Of a stretch of 28,384 nt of DNA, positions 1 through 7,492 are shown one piece after another. A model generated the notes under the pieces. It was not told the DNA's origin, searched no databases, and was given only the letters and a program-made list of their open reading frames with translations. The position numbers and the translations under genes were made by a program. The stretch is from Nitrospiraceae bacterium (lineage in GTDB: Bacteria > Nitrospirota > Nitrospiria > Nitrospirales > Nitrospiraceae). How positions within the stretch are numbered: position 1 is the stretch's first letter; each line of letters starts with the position of its first letter. Location: positions 1 to 28,384 of the forward strand of contig SYGW01000026.1 of the NCBI GenBank assembly GCA_005800255.1, read 5' to 3'.

Positions 1-1
1 C

Positions 2-340
2 TCGCTCAGCACGATCGAGGAAATCATCGCCGAGGTGGATTTGGTCCTGATCATGTCGGTCAATCCCGGTTTCGGCGGACAAAAGTTCATCGCCTCCTCT
101 TTGAAGAAAATTGCGTCGGTCCGCGCCATGCTCGATCGGGCCGGGAGCCGCGCGCTGCTCGAAGTGGACGGCGGCGTCAAGGTTGACAATGCCGCGCAAG
201 TTTTGGCGGCGGGAGCCGATGTGCTGGTCGCCGGATCGGCCATTTTCTCCAGTCCAGATTACGCCGCGACGATTGCTGCGATGCGCGCAGCCGGTCAACC
301 TTCTTCCACGACGCCTCAGCGCGTCTCTGTTCACCGATAG
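2..340 (+). CDS. rpe: Ribulose-phosphate 3-epimerase, C-terminal part
   Basis: This is the last 112 codons of ribulose-5-phosphate 3-epimerase, the cytosolic (beta/alpha)8-barrel enzyme that interconverts ribulose-5-phosphate and xylulose-5-phosphate in the pentose phosphate pathway. The frame is open from the window edge. It contains the family signature MSVNPGFGGQKFI near the start and the phosphate-binding segment VDGGV followed by GADVLVAGSAIF, all in the usual order. The 5' half lies outside the window. The TAG stop is 9 nt before pheS, so the two are probably co-transcribed. The last 15 or so residues (rich in Ser, Thr, Pro) are a variable tail. Confidence 0.95.
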   Translation, partial: SLSTIEEIIAEVDLVLIMSVNPGFGGQKFIASSLKKIASVRAMLDRAGSRALLEVDGGVKVDNAAQVLAAGADVLVAGSAIFSSPDYAATIAAMRAAGQPSSTTPQRVSVHR

Positions 341-349
341 GCCTCGCGG

Positions 350-1912
350 GTGGATATTTCTTCCCTCATCGACAGTCTTCATCCTCTCGAAGTCAAAGTC
401 CTCTCGACGTTCGGGGCCGATCCCTCTGTGGTGCTTCCGGCCGAGCAGTTGGCGCAGATCTCCAGCTTAGAACCCTCGCAATTGAGCATGGCGGTCGAAT
501 GGCTGCTGGCCAAGTCGTTGCTCACGGTCGATACCGAGACCGTGACGCCGATCGTGTCGCTCACCAAAGTCGGCGATCTCTATTTTGAAAAGTATGCCCC
601 GATCGAACGGGTCCTGTCCGCGGCCCGCGAGGCGGCCACCACCGGCAAGCGTCTCACCATTCAGGATATTCAAGCGCGGGAAGGGCTCGAGCCAACGGAG
701 GTGAGCGGCGCGGTCGGACGGCTCAAGAAAGAAGGCGCGCTCCTGATCGTGCAAGGCGGTTGTCTCGAATCGACCGGCCGGCCGAGCCAGACGGCGGAAG
801 TGATCCGGGGCCTGCTGCAACAGCTCCATGGCACGACGCGCGAACTACAGGCATTCCCCGAGGCGCACCGGCAGGTCATCCAGGACCATGCGGTCAAACG
901 AGGAAACGCGAAGGAACCCTTCCGCATCGACGATCGGGTCGCCCGGTCGCTTAAACTCTCTGCGGCCGGCATCGAAGCGGCGCAGCAGCTCTCGAAGCAA
1001 GGAGTGTTGGAAGAGGTCTCCCAGCTGACTCCCGAACTGTTGAAAGACGGGAGCTGGAGGACGAAGCGGTTCCGGAAGTACACGATCAGTCTTCGCGCGC
1101 CGCGGATTGCGCCGGGTAAGAAACATCCCTATCGCGAGTTTTTGGATACGGTAAAGACGAAACTCGTGAGCATGGGATTCCAGGAAATGCGGGGCTCGCT
1201 GGTGGAGACCGAGTTCTGGAACATGGATGCCCTCTTCATGCCGCAATTCCATCCGGCCAGAGACATCCATGACGTCTACTTCGTCAAGGAACCGAAACGG
1301 GCTGCGTCGATTGCGGAGCCGTTTTTGTCCCGGGTTGCGCAGGCGCATCAGGACGGAGGCTCAACCGGCTCAACCGGCTGGAACTATTCCTTCGATATGG
1401 AGCGGGCGCGACGCTTGGTCTTGCGGAGCCAGGGCACGGCCGTTTCGGCCCATACTTTGGCGGCGCAGCCGGCTGTGCCGGGCAAGTATTTCTCCATCGC
1501 CCGTTGTTTTCGCTACGATCAAGTCGATGCGACGCATGCGACCGACTTCTTCCAGGTGGAAGGAATCGTGCTCGGCGAAGATATCAATTTCCGCACCTTG
1601 CTCGGTCTGTTGAACCTCTTTGCCCGCGAAGTGGCGCAGGCCAAGGAAGTTAAATTCCTCCCGGCCTATTTTCCCTTCACTGAACCCTCGGTTGAATTGC
1701 ACGTGCGTCATTCGAAGCTCGGCTGGATGGAGCTGGGCGGAGCCGGCCTGTTCCGGTCGGAAGTCACCCTTCCGCTGGGCGTGACCGTGCCGGTGATCGC
1801 CTGGGGGCTGGGACTCGATCGCATGGCGATGGTGGCGCTGGGCATCCACGATATCCGGGAATTGTTCACCGACAGTCTCGATCTGATTCGCTCCACTAAG
1901 GGGGCTTTCTAG
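350..1912 (+). CDS. pheS: Phenylalanyl-tRNA synthetase alpha subunit, archaeal type
   Basis: This is the catalytic alpha subunit of the (alpha-beta)2 synthetase that charges tRNA-Phe. It has 520 residues; typical bacterial PheS has about 330-350. The extra length is N-terminal: residues 1-90 look like the winged-helix domain of archaeal/eukaryotic PheS (LHPLEVKVLSTFG, then an Ala-Glu-rich helix and LTKVGDLYFEKY), with a second helix-turn-helix-like segment near 100-130. The class II core starts at about residue 255 with KKHPYREFLD and continues through LVETEFWNMDALF, VSAHTLAAQ, IARCFRYDQVDATHATDFFQ and PAYFPFTEPS. The GLGLDRMAM motif 3 is near the C-terminus. The start is GTG at 350, since no ATG fits. 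pheT follows after 7 nt. Confidence 0.95.
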   Translation: MDISSLIDSLHPLEVKVLSTFGADPSVVLPAEQLAQISSLEPSQLSMAVEWLLAKSLLTVDTETVTPIVSLTKVGDLYFEKYAPIERVLSAAREAATTGKRLTIQDIQAREGLEPTEVSGAVGRLKKEGALLIVQGGCLESTGRPSQTAEVIRGLLQQLHGTTRELQAFPEAHRQVIQDHAVKRGNAKEPFRIDDRVARSLKLSAAGIEAAQQLSKQGVLEEVSQLTPELLKDGSWRTKRFRKYTISLRAPRIAPGKKHPYREFLDTVKTKLVSMGFQEMRGSLVETEFWNMDALFMPQFHPARDIHDVYFVKEPKRAASIAEPFLSRVAQAHQDGGSTGSTGWNYSFDMERARRLVLRSQGTAVSAHTLAAQPAVPGKYFSIARCFRYDQVDATHATDFFQVEGIVLGEDINFRTLLGLLNLFAREVAQAKEVKFLPAYFPFTEPSVELHVRHSKLGWMELGGAGLFRSEVTLPLGVTVPVIAWGLGLDRMAMVALGIHDIRELFTDSLDLIRSTKGAF

Positions 1913-1919
1913 CATTCCC

Positions 1920-3638
1920 ATGCCGACAATTACGATTTTCAAACAGGATCTCGAAGGATTGCTCGCAGGGCCCGGAGAGGCTCGCCAGTCGATTACGATT
2001 GAGCAACTGGAAGAGTCTTTGATGCTCGTGAAGGGGGAGTTGAAGGGGCAGAACCCCGACAGCGGCGAGCTGCGCATCGAGCTGCAAGACAGCAACCGTC
2101 CCGATCTCTGGTGTTGCGAAGGGATTGCGCGGCAGATCCGGGTGAAGCGGCTGGGGTCCCTTGCGACGTACAAGTTTCTGACGGCCAAGCCGAAAGTCCT
2201 GAAGCGGCTGAACGTGGCCCCTGGCATGGAGAAGGTCCGGCCCTTCGTGGCGGCTTGCACGGCGACCGGCTACCGCGTGACGCAAGAAGGTCTCGCGCAG
2301 TTGATCCAGACGCAGGAAAAGCTCGCCGAGATGTTCGGGCGCAAACGCAAAACCGTGTCGATCGGAATTTACCGGCTCGCGGCGATCAAGTTCCCTGTCG
2401 CCTACGACTTGGTGAAGCCGGACGAAGTCAGCTTTACGCCGCTGGGCATGGATACGGTCATGACCCTGGGAGAGATGTTGCTCGTCCATCCCAAGGGGCT
2501 GGAGTTCGGCGGAATTCTTGCGGGGCAGGACCGCCTGCCAGTCCTGCGCGACGCGGCGAAGCAGCCCTTGTCTTTCCCGCCGATCATCAATAGCCGCGAA
2601 GTCGGAGAAGTGAAGGTGGGAGACGATGCCCTCTTCGTCGAGGTGACCGGCACAGACCTGCCGATGGTCGTCCTGACCCTGAATATTTTCGCCGCCAATC
2701 TGGCGGATCGTGGCGCGGCGATTGAGCCGATCGACGTGCGCTATCCCTGCAACACGTCTCTCGGCAAGGCCGTTGTGACGCCGCAGGATCTCAAGAAGTC
2801 ACAGAAGCTTCCCGTCAGCATGATTGAGCAGGCCCTCGGGCAGACGCTTGGCGCCAAGGAAGTGGCGAAGGTCTTGACCGCTTACGGCTATGAGGTGAAG
2901 GCCAGCGGTAAACATGTGACGGTGACGCTGCCGCCCTATCGGCAGGACCTGATGCATGCGATGGACGTCGTCGAGGATGTCGCGATCAGCCGAGGCTATG
3001 CGGATTTTCTCCCGGTGATGCCCTCGGATTTTACGGTCGGCGGCCTGTCGCGCATCGAAGAAGTCTCAGACCGGGTTCGGGCGCTCATGGTCGGCATGGG
3101 TTTCCAGGAGATCATTTCCAACATCCTCGGTTCGCCGCAAGACCTGCGCGATGCGATGAGGCTGGAAGGGACTGAGTGGGGGCAGCTGGTCGAGGTGGAC
3201 AATGTGATGTCCCAGAATTTCTCCGCCTTGCGCCAATGGATGTTGCCGTCGTTGCTGCGCGTGGAGGCTGCATCGAACCGGGCCTTTTATCCCCACAGGC
3301 TGTTCGAGGCGGGTGAAGTGGCCAAGCTGGATCTGACGCAGCCGCTCGGGTCCCGCACCGTGATGGTGCTGGGCGGCATGATCGCCCATGCCGATGCGCA
3401 TTTCTCCGAAGTCCATTCCTGCCTGGACACGCTCTTTTATTATGTGAACCAGACCTACAGTTTGGAGCCGATCCAGCATCCGTCGTTTCTCGCCGGACGA
3501 GTGGGGGCTATCGTGTCTGAGGGGAAGCAGATCGGTGTGATCGGGGAGCTGCACCCGGAAGTGCTCGAGCGCTGGCAGATTGGCGTGCCAGCCGTGGCGT
3601 TTGAAATCGAGCTGACGTACCTGGCCGAACGGCCTTGA
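1920..3638 (+). CDS. pheT: Phenylalanyl-tRNA synthetase beta subunit, archaeal type
   Basis: This is the beta subunit that pairs with the upstream alpha subunit. At 572 residues it matches the short archaeal/eukaryotic form; bacterial PheT has about 800. It starts directly with the archaeal-like segment MPTITIFKQDLEGLL. It carries ELQDSNRPDLWCCEGIARQIR-like text in the B1 region, a B3/B4 editing-type domain (about residues 90-270), a B5 domain (about 280-350, HVTVTLPPYRQDLMHAMDVVEDVAI) and the inactive class II-like core to the end. The bacterial N-terminal EMAP-type tRNA-binding domain and C-terminal ferredoxin-like anticodon-binding domain are absent. The stop codon lies inside a hairpin at 3634-3667 that separates it from convergent rplT. 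Confidence 0.95.
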   Translation: MPTITIFKQDLEGLLAGPGEARQSITIEQLEESLMLVKGELKGQNPDSGELRIELQDSNRPDLWCCEGIARQIRVKRLGSLATYKFLTAKPKVLKRLNVAPGMEKVRPFVAACTATGYRVTQEGLAQLIQTQEKLAEMFGRKRKTVSIGIYRLAAIKFPVAYDLVKPDEVSFTPLGMDTVMTLGEMLLVHPKGLEFGGILAGQDRLPVLRDAAKQPLSFPPIINSREVGEVKVGDDALFVEVTGTDLPMVVLTLNIFAANLADRGAAIEPIDVRYPCNTSLGKAVVTPQDLKKSQKLPVSMIEQALGQTLGAKEVAKVLTAYGYEVKASGKHVTVTLPPYRQDLMHAMDVVEDVAISRGYADFLPVMPSDFTVGGLSRIEEVSDRVRALMVGMGFQEIISNILGSPQDLRDAMRLEGTEWGQLVEVDNVMSQNFSALRQWMLPSLLRVEAASNRAFYPHRLFEAGEVAKLDLTQPLGSRTVMVLGGMIAHADAHFSEVHSCLDTLFYYVNQTYSLEPIQHPSFLAGRVGAIVSEGKQIGVIGELHPEVLERWQIGVPAVAFEIELTYLAERP

Positions 3639-3667
3639 GGCCTGCGCCGGTCGGCGCATTCCTCAAG
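3634..3667. terminator. Hairpin between convergent pheT and rplT
   Basis: Two nested perfect arms are seen: CTTGAGG (3634-3640) with CCTCAAG (3661-3667), and TGCGCC (3643-3648) with GGCGCA (3653-3658), around a GGTC loop. The structure overlaps the pheT stop and is nearly symmetric, so it could end transcription from both sides. No T-run follows on either strand, so classical intrinsic termination is uncertain. Confidence 0.5.
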
Positions 3668-3723
3668 ACCCGCATTCTATCCACATCAATGATTCGAAGA
3701 GTGCTCTTGCGGGGCGGCTGTGC

Positions 3724-4092
3724 CTAGGCTGTCGCCGGGGCAAGATGCTGCTTGGCGAGACCGACCAGCTGCTCAAACCCTGTGGCATCCTTGATCGCCA
3801 TATCCGAGAGGACCTTCCGGTCCAGGAGGATATTCGCCTTCTTCAGGGCATTGATGAATCGGCCATAGGTCAATCCATGCGCCCGAACCGCCGCGTTGAT
3901 GCGGGCAATCCACAAGACGCGGAAATCCCGTTTCCGGTTTTTTCGTCCCGTATAGGCGTAGGTCTGACCTTTATCGACCGATTCTGTCGCAGTCCGGAAC
4001 AGCCGGCTCTTTCCGCCGTATTGGCCTGAGGCCAGCTTGAGCCGCTTCTTCCGACGATGTCTTGTTTTTGGGCCACCTTTTGCGCGAGGCAT
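3724..4092 (-). CDS. rplT: Ribosomal protein L20
   Basis: This is large-subunit protein bL20, which binds 23S rRNA and is needed early in 50S assembly. It has 122 residues (usual length 117-120) and begins with the typical basic [19 protein letters not shown]. The conserved [26 protein letters not shown] block follows, then a globular C-terminal half. A strong AAAGGAGT ribosome-binding site lies about 8 nt before the ATG. It is the last gene of the thrS-infC-rpmI-rplT unit and faces pheT. L20 is known to repress this operon translationally in some bacteria; no L20 operator was identified here. Confidence 0.98.
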   Translation of the reverse strand: MPRAKGGPKTRHRRKKRLKLASGQYGGKSRLFRTATESVDKGQTYAYTGRKNRKRDFRVLWIARINAAVRAHGLTYGRFINALKKANILLDRKVLSDMAIKDATGFEQLVGLAKQHLAPATA

Positions 4093-4135
4093 GAGTCAAT
4101 ACTCCTTTTGGTTAACGCGATCTGTCCGGTTTTGT

Positions 4136-4339
4136 TTAGACGTAGGGCAACAAGCGATCCAGCGCCTGAGTCTTGGTCTTATCGACGAGAACCGTGCCGC
4201 TCAACCGGCGCTTCCGATCCTGCGTCTTGCTGGTGAGGATATGGCGCTTGCCTGCCTTTCTCCTGACCAATTTCCCGGAGCCGGTGCGGCTAAACCGCTT
4301 TTTGGCTCCACTATGGCTTTTCATTTTCCTCTTCTTCAT
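4136..4339 (-). CDS. rpmI: Ribosomal protein L35
   Basis: This is large-subunit protein bL35, a small highly basic protein. It has 67 residues (usual 64-66), with the family signature MKSHSGAKKRFSRTGSGK followed by a Lys/Arg-rich middle (KAGKRHILTSKTQDRKRRL). The upstream ATG at 4339 gives MKKRKMKSHS, matching the usual MPKMKTHS spacing, so it is preferred over the internal ATG at 4324. AAAGGAAG lies about 7 nt upstream. It sits between infC and rplT in the conserved order. Confidence 0.97.
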   Translation of the reverse strand: MKKRKMKSHSGAKKRFSRTGSGKLVRRKAGKRHILTSKTQDRKRRLSGTVLVDKTKTQALDRLLPYV

Positions 4340-4379
4340 GTCGGTGCTTCCTTTGGTTAATAGCGTTCGGGTCGCCGTT

Positions 4380-4886
4380 TTACTTCGGTGCCACGATCAT
4401 GATCAAGCTGCGCCCTTCCATGCGGGGGGCGTACTCGATCGTGCCCTCCGTTCCCACTTCTGCAATGACCGTATTCATGAGCGTTCGGCCCATCTCCTGA
4501 TTCGCCATTTCACGGCCGCGGTAGGTCAAGACGACCTTCGTCTTGTTGCCATCGGCCAGAAAGCCCTTGATCTGACGCACCTTGATTTCCAAGTCGTGCT
4601 TGTCAGTCCGAGGGCGCAGCTTGATTTCTTTGACCTGCGTCGACTTTTGGTGCCGGCGATTCTGGTGGTCCTTCTTGCTCAACTCAAACTTGTACTTCCC
4701 GTAGTCCATGATGCGGCACACGGGAGGCACAGACGTCGGCGCGATTTCGACCAGGTCGTAGCCCTGATCTTGCGCCTGTTTGAATGCATCAGCCGTCAAT
4801 AGAATGCCGAGCTGTTCGCTCTCCGGACCGATCACCCGGACCTCGCGCACTCTGATTTCCCGATTAACTCGTAGTTTGGGGACGAT
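4380..4886 (-). CDS. infC: Translation initiation factor IF-3 (AUC start)
   Basis: IF-3 binds the 30S subunit, prevents premature 50S joining and proofreads start-codon/initiator-tRNA pairing. The protein has 168 residues when read from an ATC at 4886-4884. The N-terminal domain contains VNREIRVREVRVIGPESEQLG and the C-terminal domain EIKLRPRTDKHDLEIKVRQ, with GREMANQEMG further on. The first conventional codon is a GTG at 4850, but using it would remove the conserved VNREIR segment. No ATG, GTG or TTG lies in frame between 4886 and the thrS stop, while AGAGGTG (4897-4891) sits 4 nt before the ATC. AUU or similar rare starts in infC are known from other bacteria and underlie autoregulation by IF-3. 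Confidence 0.93.
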   Translation of the reverse strand: MVPKLRVNREIRVREVRVIGPESEQLGILLTADAFKQAQDQGYDLVEIAPTSVPPVCRIMDYGKYKFELSKKDHQNRRHQKSTQVKEIKLRPRTDKHDLEIKVRQIKGFLADGNKTKVVLTYRGREMANQEMGRTLMNTVIAEVGTEGTIEYAPRMEGRSLIMIVAPK

Positions 4887-4897
4887 AAGACACCTCT
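4884..4897 (-). promoter_or_regulatory. infC ribosome-binding site and AUC start
   Basis: On the minus strand the thrS stop codon TAA ends at 4897 and its final A begins AGAGGTG. Four bases (TCTT) follow, then ATC as the first codon of the conserved IF-3 reading frame. The site decides the infC start. Its rare start codon implies that IF-3 represses its own synthesis when abundant, as known for infC of E. coli. Confidence 0.8.
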
Positions 4898-6828
4898 TAT
4901 TGTGTCAGTGAATGTTGCTGCCCTGCCGGCGTGAGGTCTGCACGGAGCAGATCGAGCGCTCCTGCGACGGTCATGCTGCCGAGATTGGCTCCGCTCCGGC
5001 CCCGGATGGCCAGAGTCCCACTTTGCACTTCCCGGTCGCCAACCACAAACATAAATGGAACCTTGGCTTTTTCCGCTTCTCGAATCTTGAGCCCGATTTT
5101 TTCATTTCGCAGGTCGGCTTCGGCGCGGAAGCCCGCTGCCTTGAGCTGGGCTACGACCTCGGCGACGTAGGGATGCTGGTTGTCCGTGATCGACATGACC
5201 GTCGCCTGAACCGGGGCGAGCCAGGTCGGGAAGGCGCCGCCGAAGTGCTCGATCAGAATGCCGAAGAACCGTTCGATCGAGCCCATCAGGGCCCGATGGA
5301 TCATGATCGGCTGATGCACCCTGCCGTCTTCCCCGATATAGCCCAGGTCGAACCGCTCGGGATTGTTGAAATCGACCTGAATGGTGGAACATTGCCAGGA
5401 GCGCCCCAGGGCATCCTTGATCTTGATGTCGATTTTCGGCCCGTAGAACACGCCTTCGCCCGGATCGATCTGGTAGGCGATGTTTCGGCTCTTCAAGGCC
5501 GCTTCGAGCGCGCTTGTGGCTTGCGTCCAGCGCTCCTCGGAGCCGACGGCCTTTTCCGGTTTCGTCGAGAGGAACACTTCGAACTCGGTGAACCCGAAGG
5601 TGCCGAGGATGAAGAAGGTGAAGTCCAGAACCTGGCTGACTTCGCTTTCAATCTGATCCGGACGGCAGAAGAGATGCGCATCGTCTTGCGTGAATCCGCG
5701 AACCCGCAGCAGGCCATGGAGGACGCCCGTCCGTTCGTACCGATAGACGGTCCCCAATTCGCCGTAGCGGATGGGGAGGTCCCGGTAACTGCGCAGATGC
5801 GACTTGTAGATCATGATATGGAACGGACAATTCATCGGCTTGAGCTGGTACTCGCTGTTCTCGACCTTCATTGGCGCGAACATGTTCTCGCGGTAGAAGT
5901 CGACATGGCCGCTGGTTTTCCAGAGGTCGAGCTTGGCCACATGGGGGGAGTAGACCAGTTCATAGCCGTTTTGAATGTGCTGGTCGCGCCAAAAGTTTTC
6001 GATCAAGAGCCGGATAGTCGAGCCCTTCGGATGCCAGAGCACCAGGCCAGGACCGATTTCATCCGAGAGCGAGATCAAGTCGAGTTCCTTGCCGACCTTG
6101 CGGTGGTCCCGGCGTTTAATTTCCTCTAAGCGCGCGAGGTGCGCGTCGAGTTCCGCCTGGGTGGGGAAGGAGGTCCCGTAGATCCGCTGCAGCATGGGGT
6201 TGCGTTCGTCGCCGCGCCAGTAGGCGCCGGCTGTGTTCAGGAGCTTGAAGGCTCCGACATGGCCGGTGGTCGGGAGGTGCGGACCGCGACAGAGGTCCGT
6301 GAACTCCCCTTGGCCGTAGACCGTGATGGTCTGTCCCTCTGCCAGGCCTTGAATCAGCTCGACTTTGTAGGCTTCGCCGCGTTCCTGGAAAAACTTCACT
6401 GCGGCTTGCTTCGATAATTCTGCTCGTTTGACCGGCAGGGCGCGCTTGATGATGTCTTTCGCGCGCGCTTCAATTTTCTCAAGGTCTTCCGGCGTAAAGG
6501 GCCGCTCATAGTCAAAGTCATAGAAGAACCCGTCCTCGATGGCCGGGCCGATGGTCAGCTTTGCCGTGGGGAATACTTCTTTGACGGCCTGCGCCATGAT
6601 ATGCGTGCTGCTATGGCGGTAGACCTCGCGGCCTTCGGCGCTGTCGAACAGCAGGGGCGCGATCTCGGCATCTTCCGTCAGAACGCTTGACAGGTCCCTC
6701 ATCTGGCCGTTGACCTGCGCCGCCAGGATGTCAGAACCAAGCGTCAGGCCGAGAGCTGACAGGGCAGACCCAACAGTCTGTCCTGCCGGAATATCCCGAC
6801 TGCCGCCATCTTTGAGCGTAATTTTCAT
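4897..6828 (-). CDS. thrS: Threonyl-tRNA synthetase
   Basis: This cytosolic class II synthetase charges tRNA-Thr and hydrolyses mischarged Ser-tRNA-Thr. It has 643 residues, the usual full-length bacterial form. In order: TGS domain (about 1-60, MKITLKDGGSRDIPAG), editing domain (HSSTH, with H72 and H76, and later LCRGPHLP), catalytic core with Zn ligands in MNCPFHIMIYKSH and PIMIHRALMGS, and a C-terminal anticodon-binding domain (about 540-643). The ATG at 6828 matches the TGS start; a GTG 9 nt upstream (6837) is an alternative. No clear Shine-Dalgarno site is seen. infC follows after 10 nt. Upstream lie a terminator-like hairpin and tRNA-Val. Confidence 0.97.
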   Translation of the reverse strand: MKITLKDGGSRDIPAGQTVGSALSALGLTLGSDILAAQVNGQMRDLSSVLTEDAEIAPLLFDSAEGREVYRHSSTHIMAQAVKEVFPTAKLTIGPAIEDGFFYDFDYERPFTPEDLEKIEARAKDIIKRALPVKRAELSKQAAVKFFQERGEAYKVELIQGLAEGQTITVYGQGEFTDLCRGPHLPTTGHVGAFKLLNTAGAYWRGDERNPMLQRIYGTSFPTQAELDAHLARLEEIKRRDHRKVGKELDLISLSDEIGPGLVLWHPKGSTIRLLIENFWRDQHIQNGYELVYSPHVAKLDLWKTSGHVDFYRENMFAPMKVENSEYQLKPMNCPFHIMIYKSHLRSYRDLPIRYGELGTVYRYERTGVLHGLLRVRGFTQDDAHLFCRPDQIESEVSQVLDFTFFILGTFGFTEFEVFLSTKPEKAVGSEERWTQATSALEAALKSRNIAYQIDPGEGVFYGPKIDIKIKDALGRSWQCSTIQVDFNNPERFDLGYIGEDGRVHQPIMIHRALMGSIERFFGILIEHFGGAFPTWLAPVQATVMSITDNQHPYVAEVVAQLKAAGFRAEADLRNEKIGLKIREAEKAKVPFMFVVGDREVQSGTLAIRGRSGANLGSMTVAGALDLLRADLTPAGQQHSLTQ

Positions 6829-6855
6829 GATATGCACTGCATCGATCGAGCACTA

Positions 6856-6898
6856 GAAACAACAAAGGCACCCCGCCTACGAGAGGCAAGCGGATGCC
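6856..6898 (-). terminator. Hairpin and T-tract between tRNA-Val and thrS
   Basis: Read on the minus strand, GGCATCCGC (6898-6890) can pair with GGCGGGGTGCC (6877-6867) with one bulged base. TTTGTTGTTTC follows at 6866-6856. It looks like an intrinsic terminator 11 nt after the tRNA 3' end and 28 nt before the thrS ATG. It may end the tRNA transcript or act as an attenuator for the thrS operon. Confidence 0.6.
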
Positions 6899-6908
6899 AT
6901 CAGCTGGG

Positions 6909-6983
6909 TGGTAGGCGCGGACGGTCTTGAACCGTCGACCTCTACCGTGTCAAGGTAGCGCTCTCCCCCTGAGCTACGCGCCT
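6909..6983 (-). tRNA. tRNA-Val (anticodon GAC)
   Basis: A complete 75-nt cloverleaf can be drawn on the minus strand. The acceptor arm AGGCGCG pairs with CGCGCCT, the D-arm includes GCTCAGGGGGAGAGC, and the anticodon arm is CTACC-TTGACAC-GGTAG with anticodon GAC. The T-arm is GACGG-TTCAAGA-CCGTC. Discriminator A and an encoded CCA end at 6909. A promoter lies just upstream, and a terminator-like hairpin just downstream separates it from thrS. Confidence 0.96.
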
Positions 6984-6999
6984 GTCAATCCGAACGCGC

Positions 7000-7029
7000 A
7001 TGCTAATATAGCCCTGCCCAATGTGTCAA
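7000..7029 (-). promoter_or_regulatory. Promoter of tRNA-Val
   Basis: On the minus strand a perfect -35 TTGACA (7029-7024) is followed after 18 nt by TAGCAT (7005-7000), four of six matches to the -10 consensus. Transcription would start about 10 nt before the mature tRNA 5' end. An alternative -10, TATTAG, would have a 15-nt spacer. Confidence 0.6.
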
Positions 7030-7084
7030 GAAACGCAAAAGAGAGGGGGACGCACCCCGAAGGTGGAGTACGCCGCCTCCTCTC
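7030..7084 (-). terminator. Terminator of the HU gene
   Basis: On the minus strand GAGAGGAGG (7084-7076) pairs with CCCCCTCTC (7049-7041), eight Watson-Crick pairs plus one wobble. An inner CACC/GGTG stem sits within it and TTTTGCGTTT follows. It lies 36 nt past the HU stop and directly abuts the -35 box of the tRNA-Val promoter. Confidence 0.7.
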
Positions 7085-7120
7085 TTGTTTGCCGAGGCTC
7101 GAACCTGACGATCGCCGGGA

Positions 7121-7393
7121 TTATCTGACGGCTGACTTCAGGATTTTCCCTGCCGAGAACTTCGGAACTTTGGCGGCGGGAATGCGCAATGCCTCACCGG
7201 TTCTAGGATTGCGCCCGAGCCGGGCTTTCCGCTTGGCCACCGTAAAGGTCCCGAAATTCACCAAGGAGACGCGCTGTCCCTTCTTCAGGGATGTGGTGAT
7301 CGCTCCGGTGAAGGCCTGCAGCGCAGTGCCTGCCGCGACCTTGGTGATACCGGCAGATGCCGCCATCTTTGCGATCAGCTCTTTTTTCGTCAT
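7121..7393 (-). CDS. HU-family DNA-binding protein
   Basis: This is a small histone-like nucleoid protein of the HU/IHF family that binds and bends DNA as a dimer. It has 90 residues, the family length. It starts MTKKELIAKMAASAGITK, with the beta-arm region FGTFTVAKRKARLGRNPRTGE and the C-terminal IPAAKVPKFSAGKILK helix. The ATG at 7393 is chosen because AGGAGGGG stands 5 nt before it and the domain begins there. The frame is open further upstream but that part is unlike HU. GRNPRTGE is the intercalating-arm signature. HU versus IHF subunit cannot be settled from sequence alone. Confidence 0.95.
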   Translation of the reverse strand: MTKKELIAKMAASAGITKVAAGTALQAFTGAITTSLKKGQRVSLVNFGTFTVAKRKARLGRNPRTGEALRIPAAKVPKFSAGKILKSAVR

Positions 7394-7492
7394 CGTGCCC
7401 CTCCTGTTGTTGGGTTGAACTACGTGACTCCTTGCCACTGATGTTGGTGCGGCACATTCATGGAGCAGGCTGCGCGGTCGCATTGGAGGCGG

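Noticed and set aside
7394..7483. Extension of HU by 30 residues
   Set aside because: HU proteins have about 90 residues, and AGGAGGGG directly precedes ATG 7393.
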